From Ignavibacteriaceae bacterium (GTDB lineage Bacteria; Bacteroidota; Ignavibacteria; Ignavibacteriales; Ignavibacteriaceae), in contig JALHTS010000733.1 in the NCBI GenBank assembly GCA_022865965.1, forward strand, positions 1 to 14,848: DNA of 14,848 nucleotides, given 5' to 3'. The translations under genes were made by a program, and so were the position numbers. The notes beneath the pieces are model-generated. The model did not search any database. It was not told where the DNA came from and saw only the letters and a program-made list of their open reading frames with translations. Below, piece by piece: positions 6,671-14,488 of this stretch (position 1 is the first letter of the stretch; each line of letters starts with the position of its first letter).

Positions 6671-7828
6671 TTAATCCTTTAACAAATCTCTTGCAATAAC
6701 TAATCTTTGAATTTCAGATGTTCCTTCACCAATTGTAAGAAGTTTGGCATCTCGATAGAATTTCTCTACAGGATACTCCTTTATAAATCCATATCCACCA
6801 AAAATCTGGATGGCTTCATTAGCCGCTTTCTCAGCAATTTCACTTGCAAAAAGTTTGGCTGCGGCAGCTTCTTTTGTATTGGGAATTCCGTTGTCCTTCA
6901 TCCACGCAGCACGATAAGTAAGCAGTCTGGCCGCGTCAATGTTTGTTTGCATTTCTGCCATTTTAAATTGAATTGCCTGAAACTCTGAAAGATGTTTACC
7001 GAACTGTTTTCGTTCCTGAGAATATTTTAGTGCAGCTTCCAATGCTCCTTGTGCTAAACCGACACTGTTTGCAGCAATTGAAATTCTTCCGCCTTCAAGA
7101 ACAGTCATTGAATTTATAAATCCCATTCCTTCTTCACCAAGAAGATTTTCTGCCGGGACTTTACAATTTTCAAAAGTTAATTGTGTAGTATCACTAGCGC
7201 GCATTCCAAGTTTATTTTCTTTCTTGCCGATTATAAATCCATCCATCCCTTTTTCAAGAATAAATGCAGAAATGCCTTTCTTTTTAGCTTCTTTGTTGGT
7301 TATAGCCATTACAACTATTGTTTCACCGACAGAACCGTGTGTAGTAAATTGTTTACTGCCATTTAATATCCAATAATTTCCATCTTTAACTGCAAAGCTT
7401 TTTAAACCAGCGGCATCACTACCGGATACAGCTTCAGTTAAGCCCCAGGCTCCGATTTTTTTCCCGCTTGCAAGATCAGGAAGATATTTTTTCTTTTGTT
7501 CTTCATTTCCGAAAAGATTTATATGATTTTCACAAAGTCCGTTATGTGCTGCAACTGATAACCCTATTGAAGGATCAACGCGTGAAAGTTCTTCAACAAT
7601 AATTGCATATTCTATATAACCCAATTCTGCGCCACCGTATTCATCGCTGACAAGAATCCCAAGGAAACCAAGTTCACCAAGCTGCTGCATTATTTCCATT
7701 GGAAATTTTTGTGATTCATCGTATTCCATAACAACAGGACGAATATTTTTTTCAGAAAAATTTCGAACAGTATCGCGAATGATAATCTGGTTTTCAGTCA
7801 GTTCAGCGATGAAAGGTGATTGATTCAT
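6671..7828 (-). CDS. Acyl-CoA dehydrogenase (short-chain/butyryl-like)
   Basis: A 385-residue FAD enzyme that oxidises acyl-CoA to 2-enoyl-CoA and passes electrons to an electron-transfer flavoprotein. The N-terminal helical domain, the middle beta domain with [14 protein letters not shown] and [13 protein letters not shown], and the C-terminal helical domain with the [22 protein letters not shown] block are all present. The catalytic base is E368 in [10 protein letters not shown]. The position used by isovaleryl-CoA dehydrogenase (in helix G, before the R of GGRISIA) is glycine here, which argues for a short-chain type. The ATG at 7828 has an AAGGAG site 5-6 bases upstream. A further ATG at 7852 lies in the flanking repeat and is not the start. 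The gene is followed by a carboxyltransferase across a repeat. Exact substrate is uncertain. Confidence 0.94.
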   Translation of the reverse strand: MNQSPFIAELTENQIIIRDTVRNFSEKNIRPVVMEYDESQKFPMEIMQQLGELGFLGILVSDEYGGAELGYIEYAIIVEELSRVDPSIGLSVAAHNGLCENHINLFGNEEQKKKYLPDLASGKKIGAWGLTEAVSGSDAAGLKSFAVKDGNYWILNGSKQFTTHGSVGETIVVMAITNKEAKKKGISAFILEKGMDGFIIGKKENKLGMRASDTTQLTFENCKVPAENLLGEEGMGFINSMTVLEGGRISIAANSVGLAQGALEAALKYSQERKQFGKHLSEFQAIQFKMAEMQTNIDAARLLTYRAAWMKDNGIPNTKEAAAAKLFASEIAEKAANEAIQIFGGYGFIKEYPVEKFYRDAKLLTIGEGTSEIQRLVIARDLLKD

Positions 7829-7846
7829 ACGAACTCCTTTTGAAAA

Positions 7847-7908
7847 TGTCATTCACGAGAATCGGAAACCAATTAAAAAATGGATTCCCCTTCAAGTGCG
7901 AAATGACA
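7847..7908. repeat. Degenerate palindromic repeat between meaB and the acyl-CoA dehydrogenase gene
   Basis: TGTCATT (7847-7853) is inverted as AATGACA (7902-7908). Inside, GGAAACCA (7864-7871) and TGGATTCC (7881-7888) pair with one mismatch, and the centre is A-rich. The ends match the GTCATT and GGATTCCC parts of the repeats at 2456-2542 and 6603-6654, so it is probably an older copy of that family. It lies on the presumed leader side of the dehydrogenase gene but leaves its ribosome site outside. Confidence 0.6.
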
Positions 7909-7916
7909 AATGAAAA

Positions 7917-8870
7917 TTATATTCTATTCTTAAAATCTTCAATAATTTCTTCAGCAATATGATAAGGCGAAAAATTTCCAAGAATTACTTTTTCTAAAGT
8001 TAAATTTAAAGAATTTTCTCCTGTTTCGCTCCAGAGTTCATCTTTTAATTTATGCTCAACTATTTCTTTTATTCTTACTTTTGCCTGTTTTTCTCTTTTG
8101 GAAAGAAAAAGATTTTGTTCTTTCATAAAATTATTATGACGTTCAATCTCCTCAGCCATTTCATCAATACCTTTATTCTCAGAAGCGATGGTTTTTATTA
8201 TTTTCGGCATCCAGGTGCTTTCATCGTGATCTTTAATCATAAGAATTGTTTGAAGAGCTGTATATGCATGCTGTGAACCGGGTCGATCACTTTTATTGAG
8301 TACAAAAAAATCTGCAATTTCCATCAATCCCGCTTTCATTGCCTGTACCGAATCACCACTCTCAGGTACAAGAACTACAATCGTTGTATCGGCAGCCTGA
8401 GCAATATCAAGTTCAGATTGTCCGACTCCAACTGTTTCAAGTATTATAACTTCAAATCCTGCAGCATCAAGTACATCTGCCGCGTCAATAGCTTTTTTGG
8501 ATAAGCCGCCAAGACTTCCGCGAGTTGCCATACTGCGAATAAAAACGCCTTCATCCATTCCGATATCTGTCATTCGAACACGATCACCGAGAAGAGCACC
8601 ACCGGTAAACGGAGAAGTAGGATCAACAGCAATTATTCCAACTTTTTTATTTTCTTTGCGGTAATATTTAGTAAGCTGATTTGTGATTGTACTTTTACCT
8701 GCGCCAGGAGGACCTGTTATTCCAATTCGATAAGCTTTGCCAACTTTAGAATGTATTTCATTCAAATATTCTGAAGTAAGAGCATTATCGGACTCAATCA
8801 GAGATATAATTCTGGCAATTGCTCTCCTATCGTTTGAGAAAAGTTTTTCAATCAGAATTTTGTCAATCAT
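7917..8870 (-). CDS. meaB: MeaB/ArgK-type G3E GTPase, methylmalonyl-CoA mutase chaperone
   Basis: A 317-residue GTPase that loads and protects the B12 cofactor of methylmalonyl-CoA mutase. Walker A is GPPGAGKS (53-60). The VDPTSPFTGGALLGDR segment (82-97), the ETVGVGQSE switch (145-153) and the base-specificity motif NKSD (192-195) are all typical of MeaB. The C-terminal dimerisation arm (about 255-317) is present. The ATG at 8870 follows the epimerase TGA after one base (TGATATG), which implies translational coupling to a gene without an obvious link to acyl-CoA metabolism. The mutase itself is not in the window. The call is strong because the VDPTSPF and ETVGVGQSE motifs are distinctive; a chaperone role for another B12-dependent acyl-CoA mutase remains possible. 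Confidence 0.95.
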   Translation of the reverse strand: MIDKILIEKLFSNDRRAIARIISLIESDNALTSEYLNEIHSKVGKAYRIGITGPPGAGKSTITNQLTKYYRKENKKVGIIAVDPTSPFTGGALLGDRVRMTDIGMDEGVFIRSMATRGSLGGLSKKAIDAADVLDAAGFEVIILETVGVGQSELDIAQAADTTIVVLVPESGDSVQAMKAGLMEIADFFVLNKSDRPGSQHAYTALQTILMIKDHDESTWMPKIIKTIASENKGIDEMAEEIERHNNFMKEQNLFLSKREKQAKVRIKEIVEHKLKDELWSETGENSLNLTLEKVILGNFSPYHIAEEIIEDFKNRI

Positions 8871-8871
8871 A

Positions 8872-9795
8872 TCAAGCTAAATTTTTTCTGAAGAACTCAA
8901 CTGTTTGAATTAATCCGTCTGCAAATTTAGTGGAAGGTTTCCAACTAAATTTTTCATAAAGTTTATCACTTGTAATAACACTTCGCATTTGTTCGCCCGC
9001 AGCAGCAGGTCCATGTTTTTCTTCTTTACCAGCAGAAGTAATCTTATTTAGCGAATGGAATAACTCATTAACATCGGTTTCAATTCCCGTCCCCACGTTA
9101 TAGATATCACTTGTCTGATCATTAAGAGTTAGTAGATTTGCTTTTACAACATCACCAACAAAAACATAATCACGCGTTTGTTTTCCGTGACCGTTAATAA
9201 TTGGCGGCTCGCCTTTGAGAAGTTTAGTTGAAAATATTGCAACAACGCCTGCTTCGCCGAAAGGATTTTGTCTGGGACCATAAATATTAGCATAACGAAG
9301 AATAGTATAGTTCAATCCATACTCTGAATTATAGAAATAAAGATATTTTTCAACTGCAAGTTTAGATATTCCATAAGGTGACTTTGGTTGTGTGTTGTGT
9401 TTTTCATCAGCAGGGAAGTAGTCCTGCTCACCATAAACTGCTCCGCCTGTAGAGGCAAACATAAATTTCTTTACTCCATATTTAACAGAATTCTGAAGAA
9501 GATTAATAGTCCCGATAATATTTGTAGAAGCATCAAATGCCGGATCTGCAACAGATTTTCTTACATCCATCTGTGCTGCATGATGATTTACAAAATCAAA
9601 TTTTTCTGCTTCAAATAATTTAGATAGATTTTTATCACAAATATTTGCTTTAACAAACTTCGCTTTTGGATTTATATTTTTTTCAAAACCGGATGAAAGA
9701 TCATCAACGACAACCACAGAATGACCTTCATTTATGAATGCATCAACAATGTGGGAAGCGATGAATCCTGCTCCGCCAGTTACAAGAATTTTCAA
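8872..9795 (-). CDS. NAD-dependent nucleotide-sugar epimerase/dehydratase (GalE-like SDR), TTG start
   Basis: A 307-residue extended short-chain dehydrogenase. The NAD-binding motif GGAGFIA (7-13), D31/D32 at the end of strand 2, the FASTGGAVYGE segment with S115/T116, and the catalytic Y141-x3-K145 pair (YGISK) are present. RYANIYGPRQ, RDYVFVGDV and YNVGTG place it among UDP-glucose 4-epimerase-like enzymes of sugar-nucleotide metabolism; the exact sugar cannot be read. The start is a TTG: the nadD stop is in the same frame only three bases upstream, the next ATG would delete the Rossmann motif, and an AAGGA site lies about 7 bases before the TTG. The gene is packed between nadD and meaB in one probable transcript. 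Confidence 0.92.
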   Translation of the reverse strand: MKILVTGGAGFIASHIVDAFINEGHSVVVVDDLSSGFEKNINPKAKFVKANICDKNLSKLFEAEKFDFVNHHAAQMDVRKSVADPAFDASTNIIGTINLLQNSVKYGVKKFMFASTGGAVYGEQDYFPADEKHNTQPKSPYGISKLAVEKYLYFYNSEYGLNYTILRYANIYGPRQNPFGEAGVVAIFSTKLLKGEPPIINGHGKQTRDYVFVGDVVKANLLTLNDQTSDIYNVGTGIETDVNELFHSLNKITSAGKEEKHGPAAAGEQMRSVITSDKLYEKFSWKPSTKFADGLIQTVEFFRKNLA

Positions 9796-9798
9796 TAA

Positions 9799-10377
9799 TT
9801 ATTCCTTATATAAATTATGTTTAAAAATATAGTCCTTAACTTTTTTAGTGACTAAGTAATTAATTGGCAAACCGCGTTTTACTCTTTCACGAATATCTGT
9901 AGCACTTATTTCAATACCTCTTGTTTGAATAAATATTGCCTGATTGTAATATTTATCTTCATAAGGTGGCGGATAAGATGATTTTCTTGTGAGGACAATC
10001 AACTTTGCTAATTTTAAAATTTCATCAGGATCTTTCCACGTATTAAATTTAAATATGTTATCATATCCGATTATCAATTCAAGTTCATCGTAATGCTTTT
10101 TAAGTTCTTTCAAAGTAGCAATCGTGTAAGAAATATTTTTCTTTTTAATTTCAAAGTCAGATATATCAAAAAAGGCAATATCTTCAATTGCAAGTTTAAG
10201 CATCTTTATTCTATGCTCGGGTGAAGAAGCTATAACATCTATCTTATGAGGAGATAAAAATGCAGGAACAAAAATTATTTTGTCAAGGTTACGAATTTCT
10301 TTCACAGATTGTGCAGTGATCAAGTGACCAAGATGAATCGGATCAAATGTTCCACCGTAAATGCCAACTTTGCTCAT
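9799..10377 (-). CDS. nadD: Nicotinate-nucleotide adenylyltransferase
   Basis: A 192-residue nucleotidyltransferase that makes nicotinate adenine dinucleotide from NaMN and ATP, the penultimate step of NAD synthesis. It has GGTFDPIHLGH (8-18) with the HxGH pair, FVPAFLSPHK, the LELIIGYDN segment with its conserved Asp, and the closing ISATDIRERVKRG (about 157-169), the ISxTxIR motif. Length is normal. The ATG overlaps the stop of the upstream unrecognised gene by ATGA, and an AAGGA site sits about 9 bases upstream. Three bases separate its stop from the epimerase TTG. A housekeeping gene with a firm call. Confidence 0.96.
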   Translation of the reverse strand: MSKVGIYGGTFDPIHLGHLITAQSVKEIRNLDKIIFVPAFLSPHKIDVIASSPEHRIKMLKLAIEDIAFFDISDFEIKKKNISYTIATLKELKKHYDELELIIGYDNIFKFNTWKDPDEILKLAKLIVLTRKSSYPPPYEDKYYNQAIFIQTRGIEISATDIRERVKRGLPINYLVTKKVKDYIFKHNLYKE

Positions 10378-11066
10378 TGTAGTAATTCCTTATGTTCGAT
10401 GAACAAGTGAGTAAATCGTTCGTGCATTTCTTGTGAACAATAATTTAAACTTTCTTTTTTTGACAGTTCAATGTACAACTTTTTGAAATCATCGGCAGAT
10501 AGAATTCGCTGAAATTTTTCCATAACATTAATAAAAGCAGAACAAGTATCTTGGTGAGCAAGAAATTTCATATAATCAAATTCAGATTGAAATAAATCAT
10601 CTATTGTCTTACTTTCAAGGTTGTTAAAAGCAAGAAATGAAATAAATCCGGAAAAGGATTTACCAATAACAAAAGAATCATCTTCAATGCTCAGAAGATT
10701 AATACAATGAGATATGCTCTCTGATGAAATACCAATCGAGTCGGATAAGATTAATAAATTATTCTGATAGTTCTGAGACTTACTGGTTAAATAACTATTC
10801 AATTCATCCTTATAATTTTCAGAAAGGAATTTAAGCTTTAATAAGTCAGAATCGGTGAGTTTGAATAAGTTTTCATCTTCATTACTTAGCAATAAAAACT
10901 TATCGCATTTTATTGTTATTGAAGCGACAACTTCTAACAAATTTTCAAGAAGCGCAGAGTATAGTATAACCGAATCGGCTTGATCAAACGATTCAAAGCT
11001 TTTAACAGTAACCGGATTAAAAACCGGATGCGGAGCATAAATATAAATTGCAGAGTCGGTTTTCAT
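10374..11066 (-). CDS. Unrecognised protein, possibly a degenerate DUF2064-like (GT-A-like) domain
   Basis: A 230-residue soluble protein without signal peptide or membrane segment. I do not recognise it with confidence. Residues 104-114 (LLILSDSIGIS) followed by about 15 residues and then SFVIGKSFSGFISFLAF (131-147) resemble the DUF2064 order of a GTDxP motif, a helix and a VxGPxxDGGYYL motif, with D109 kept and the DGG lost. This alignment is by eye and weak. The C-terminal third is helical-looking and rich in charged residues. It starts two bases after the PrsW-like stop and ends in an ATGA overlap with nadD, so it is probably made together with nadD. The gene itself is well supported by coupling on both sides. 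Confidence 0.75.
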   Translation of the reverse strand: MKTDSAIYIYAPHPVFNPVTVKSFESFDQADSVILYSALLENLLEVVASITIKCDKFLLLSNEDENLFKLTDSDLLKLKFLSENYKDELNSYLTSKSQNYQNNLLILSDSIGISSESISHCINLLSIEDDSFVIGKSFSGFISFLAFNNLESKTIDDLFQSEFDYMKFLAHQDTCSAFINVMEKFQRILSADDFKKLYIELSKKESLNYCSQEMHERFTHLFIEHKELLQ

Positions 11067-11068
11067 TT

Positions 11069-12019
11069 TTAAGCTGCTTCTTGTTTTAATAAGTCGCGTA
11101 TAAAATTTCTATAATTCGTTACATCATTTTCATAATATAATTTACTTACACCGTGCGAATTTCTTGACTGTAATTTCCTGAAAGCTAAAGTTGTTGTTGC
11201 CTTAATATAAATTTTTCTTATTCGTTCATCAATCCAACCCTGCTTATCGCGAGAGGAAGACGCTAAAATATTAAGATGATTTAAAGGTATTATTCCTGAC
11301 GAAGTTTCATCCCATAACTCTTTTAGAATTGTTTTCTTTTCATTCTGAATTGATAGAGCAAATACCAGGATAAAAATTAGTATTGTTATGAACAAAAAAA
11401 TAAATCCCAATGGTGCCGTTGACTGAAAACTAACACTGAAATTCCAGGCAGAGTGAATAGTCATTGCAAGCAAAAGTCCGATAACAGGAAAAGTAACTTT
11501 AAAGAATTTACTTTTGAACTTCGCATATCCAAGAAAAGCTCCGAAAGTTGCCGTGGATACACAATGCATTGCCGCTGAGAATAAAGTCCGAACAATAACT
11601 ATAGCAATCCAATCTTGAATAGTAGTTCCATATAAAATGAAGTAAAGAAAATTTTCTGTCATACCAAAACCTAATCCGATTGCACCGCCATAAACTATAC
11701 CATCAGTTATATTATCAAATTTTCTGCTTGCTACAGTTATTAAGAGGAAAAATCCTTTAGTAATTTCTTCAACTACAGGAGCTATAACAATTGCCCCAAA
11801 TTGTCCAGTATTCACTCCATCTTTTAAGAAAAGAGATGCAAAAGAAGAGAATAGAAAGCCACCTATGATTGCAAAAATAATTGCTCCAAGTGCTCCCAAA
11901 AGATAGTTAGCAAGAACAAGCTTGAAAGGTTCTCTGTCGTATTTGTCAAATCTCCAAATAAGAAAGAGATAAAAACTCATCGGTAAAATTGCGGCTAATG
12001 CCGAAGCTATAATCAGCAT
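11069..12019 (-). CDS. PrsW-like intramembrane metalloprotease
   Basis: A 316-residue membrane protein with about seven hydrophobic segments between residues 3 and 225. The PrsW motifs are in order: APVVEEITKG (80-89) with E84, E85 and K88; the YGGAIGLGFGMTENFLYF stretch with E122/N123; H152 in AAMHC; and H189 in HSAWN. Bacillus PrsW cuts the anti-sigma factor RsiW, but many bacterial homologues have no known substrate and no sigma/anti-sigma pair is nearby. Residues 230-316 form a charged cytoplasmic tail absent from the short Bacillus protein. The gene is first in a compact run with the unrecognised gene and nadD and has a candidate promoter upstream. Confidence 0.88.
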   Translation of the reverse strand: MLIIASALAAILPMSFYLFLIWRFDKYDREPFKLVLANYLLGALGAIIFAIIGGFLFSSFASLFLKDGVNTGQFGAIVIAPVVEEITKGFFLLITVASRKFDNITDGIVYGGAIGLGFGMTENFLYFILYGTTIQDWIAIVIVRTLFSAAMHCVSTATFGAFLGYAKFKSKFFKVTFPVIGLLLAMTIHSAWNFSVSFQSTAPLGFIFLFITILIFILVFALSIQNEKKTILKELWDETSSGIIPLNHLNILASSSRDKQGWIDERIRKIYIKATTTLAFRKLQSRNSHGVSKLYYENDVTNYRNFIRDLLKQEAA

Positions 12020-12041
12020 TTAATATTAGAAATTCCGATTT

Positions 12042-12069
12042 TTTATAAGATGTAATAATGCTACTTCAA
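12042..12069 (-). promoter_or_regulatory. Candidate sigma-70 promoter for the prsW-like to meaB run
   Basis: On the minus strand TTGAAG (12064-12069) and TATAAA (12042-12047) are separated by 16 bases, 23 bases before the PrsW-like start. A 7-bp inverted repeat, GTAATAA (12052-12058) and TTATTAC (12075-12081), surrounds the -35 box and could be an operator. The region is AT-rich, so chance matches are easy. It is the only gap of about 100 bases on this strand before meaB. Confidence 0.35.
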
Positions 12070-12120
12070 ATTAGTTATTACTTGATGTAAAAATCAAAAA
12101 TAAAATCCACATTAAGAAAA

Positions 12121-13365
12121 TTATTTTTCCCGGAGCCAGGATTTCAATTCTTTGAAGTTTGGCATTTTACCATAAGCAAGTATTCCGATTCGGAAAATCT
12201 TTGCTGAAAATTTTATTGTAACATAAGTTGAAACAATCAGCAGCGCTATAGTGGCAGCAATTTCCCATACCGGAATTGGTGCGATATTTAATCTTAGCAG
12301 CATTACAGATGGTGTTGTGAGCGGAATATAAGATAAAACTTTTATTAACATTGAATCAGGATTTTGCATTGCCGGAAGAACGACTACAATTGGAATTACC
12401 AGTATTATGCTCAAGTAACTGGTTATTTGCTGCGCTTCTTGTTCTGTGGAAACTATGGAACCAATTCCTACAAATAAAGTCGTGAAAAAAATAAATCCGA
12501 GGACAAAGTAAACAAGCATAGGGAAAATATTTTTGAATGCATCTAATGGAATAACAGCAGAACCGGCTAATGCAACTCCAATCATTATCCATATTAAAAT
12601 TTGAGTAAGACCTAATGCGCTTAATCCTAAAACTTTTCCCGCAAGCAATTGATTTGAATTACAACTTGAAACGAGTATTTCAATTATTCGATTTGATTTC
12701 TCCTCAAGCAGGCTTCTTACAAGCATCTGTCCTGAATATATTACCATCATCATTAAAAGCAGGATGAAAATAAAAGATGAAAAAAATACTGTTTCAAAAT
12801 TTGATGTACCTTCTTTTCCGCCTTCTTCAATTTTAATCTGATCTATTCTAATGCTGCTTTTTAAAAATGCCACCAGGTCAGGATCAATATCTTCTTTTTC
12901 AACTTTATGACTTATCCTAACATTATCAAAAACTTCCGAAAATCTTGCAATATCTCTGAAATTACCAATTGCTTTGCTACGTAATTCAACTATTATCGAG
13001 TCAGTGCCGCCATTTTTAACATAAAGAAAAGCATCATACTTTCCTTTAACAGCATCATCATCAGCTTCTGTTTTTAACTGTTCTTCTGATTTATCATCTT
13101 TGTTAATATTTACTAAAATATAGTTCGGTTGTCCGTTATCAAGTTTGTAATTCTCAATCTCACTTTGAAAGTCGGGAAAATATATTTCTGATTTATCCAG
13201 AAATCCTATCAACTTTGAGGAATCATCTTCTTTCGTAGCAAGTAACGACGGGACGATTGAAAACAATATTAATATTGCAGGAGTAACGATAAGCGAAATG
13301 ATAAAAGCTTTTGTTTTTATCTTTTCGAGATATTCCCATTTAGCTATGGCTAATGTCTTTTTCAT
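12121..13365 (-). CDS. ABC-2 type transporter permease (NatB-like)
   Basis: A 414-residue permease with the NatB layout: one N-terminal membrane helix (about 19-43), a large external domain (about 44-190), then about five membrane helices (192-212, 242-268, 280-302, 315-333 and 365-385). The cytoplasmic coupling segment SLLEEKSNRIIEILVSSCNSNQLLAGKVLG (split here as SLLEEKSNRIIEI, 218-230, and the following residues) is the family hallmark. It pairs with the ATPase gene, whose stop is five bases upstream of this ATG. NatAB in Bacillus exports sodium, but close relatives carry other cargo, so the substrate is unknown. Confidence 0.92.
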   Translation of the reverse strand: MKKTLAIAKWEYLEKIKTKAFIISLIVTPAILILFSIVPSLLATKEDDSSKLIGFLDKSEIYFPDFQSEIENYKLDNGQPNYILVNINKDDKSEEQLKTEADDDAVKGKYDAFLYVKNGGTDSIIVELRSKAIGNFRDIARFSEVFDNVRISHKVEKEDIDPDLVAFLKSSIRIDQIKIEEGGKEGTSNFETVFFSSFIFILLLMMMVIYSGQMLVRSLLEEKSNRIIEILVSSCNSNQLLAGKVLGLSALGLTQILIWIMIGVALAGSAVIPLDAFKNIFPMLVYFVLGFIFFTTLFVGIGSIVSTEQEAQQITSYLSIILVIPIVVVLPAMQNPDSMLIKVLSYIPLTTPSVMLLRLNIAPIPVWEIAATIALLIVSTYVTIKFSAKIFRIGILAYGKMPNFKELKSWLREK

Positions 13366-13370
13366 AATTA

Positions 13371-14267
13371 TTAGTTTGAACTTTGGTTAATTACATCAAT
13401 AAAAATTTTATTTAATGTAGGTTCTACAACAGAGAAATGAGTTATAGATAGTCTGTTCACTATTGATTTTAGAAACTCGGATGGATTTACATCATCATTT
13501 AATTGTATTTCAGCATAGTTATTATAAAAATCAAAATGAGTAACTCTTCTGTCACTGCTCAGGAATTTTGCATCACCTTCAAAGCCGAGTTTTATATTGT
13601 TCCCGCCGAATCTTTTCTTAATTTCGGAAAGTTCACCGCTGCAGACTTCTTTGCCTTTGTTGATAAGAAAAATTTCTGCGCACATTTTTTCTGCTGTTTC
13701 CATCTGATGAGTTGAAAGAATAATGTATTTGCCTGAATCAACAAAAGATGAAATCAATTCTCTGATTTGCTGTTGATTTATCGGATCAAATCCGCTGAAT
13801 GGTTCATCAAAAATTAAAATTTCAGGATCGTGAAGTACTGCAGAAATAAACTGTATCTTTTGCTGATTGCCTTTTGAAAGCTCCTCAATTTTCTTGTTCC
13901 GATATTCACTTATACCAAGTTTCTTCAACCACTCATCAACTTTAATAAGTGCATTGTGTTTATCGACATTCTTTAACTCAGCAAAATAAAGCAGCACATC
14001 AACAACTTTGCTCTTTTTGTAAAGACCTCGTTCTTCAGGAAGGTAGCCGATAATGTTAAAAAATTCCTGTCCGATATGTTTACCATTAAAAGTAATTTCA
14101 CCGGAAGTAGGTCGTATTATGTTTAACACTGTTCTAATGGTAGTTGTTTTTCCAGCACCATTAGGACCAAGAAGTCCAAAGATTTTTCCCGGCTTAACAG
14201 TGAAAGAAATATTATCAACCGCTGTAACGTCTTTATATTCTTTTACAAGGTTTTTTACTTCAAGCAT
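13371..14267 (-). CDS. ABC transporter ATP-binding protein (NatA-like)
   Basis: A 298-residue ATPase. Walker A is GPNGAGKT (34-41), the signature is LSKGNQQ (130-136), Walker B is ILIFDEP (150-156) with catalytic E155, and the H-loop histidine is H187. The Q-loop reads YLPEERGLY, the Glu-bearing variant common in NatA/DrrA-type ATPases. Residues 210-298 form a DUF4162-like C-terminal domain. The chosen ATG (14267) gives the usual MLEVKNLVKEY start. A GTG at 14294 would add nine residues without family support. With the permease five bases downstream it forms a two-gene exporter operon; I see no convincing promoter in the 60 bases upstream. Confidence 0.94.
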   Translation of the reverse strand: MLEVKNLVKEYKDVTAVDNISFTVKPGKIFGLLGPNGAGKTTTIRTVLNIIRPTSGEITFNGKHIGQEFFNIIGYLPEERGLYKKSKVVDVLLYFAELKNVDKHNALIKVDEWLKKLGISEYRNKKIEELSKGNQQKIQFISAVLHDPEILIFDEPFSGFDPINQQQIRELISSFVDSGKYIILSTHQMETAEKMCAEIFLINKGKEVCSGELSEIKKRFGGNNIKLGFEGDAKFLSSDRRVTHFDFYNNYAEIQLNDDVNPSEFLKSIVNRLSITHFSVVEPTLNKIFIDVINQSSN

Positions 14268-14430
14268 TTTAATGTTTCTAATAATTGATGCCACAAATTA
14301 AGATTTTATCTGTCCACAAGAAAAAAAATCTGTTTAAGATTCAGAACTAGTATGATAAGAGGTAAAAATCAGATTATCTCGTTTTTCTTGAAAATTAGCA
14401 GAATTTGGTCATTTAGGTCAATAAAAAAGT

Positions 14431-14459
14431 TTGATAATCTAATGCTGTATGAATATATT
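14431..14459 (+). promoter_or_regulatory. Candidate sigma-70 promoter for yceD
   Basis: TTGATA (14431-14436) and TATATT (14454-14459) are each one mismatch from consensus and separated by exactly 17 bases. The predicted start is near 14466, giving a leader of about 22 bases before the yceD ATG. It sits in the divergent gap between the ABC operon and yceD (14268-14488), in which I see nothing else. Confidence 0.55.
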
Positions 14460-14488
14460 TGGACTCATTTTTGAGCGGTTTTAAGCAA

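Noticed and set aside
6671..7828. Isovaleryl-CoA dehydrogenase
   Set aside because: The glutamate typical of that enzyme in helix G is glycine here, and the short-chain-type catalytic Glu (E368) is present.
7829..7852. Longer acyl-CoA dehydrogenase start at 7852
   Set aside because: Those codons lie in the repeat and over the ribosome site of the ATG at 7828.
12020..12120. Bacteroidetes-type -7/-33 promoter
   Set aside because: The nearest match, TAATTTG on the minus strand, has one base too few between TA and TTTG.
14268..14294. GTG start for the ABC ATPase
   Set aside because: The nine extra residues have no family support, and no ribosome site precedes the GTG.
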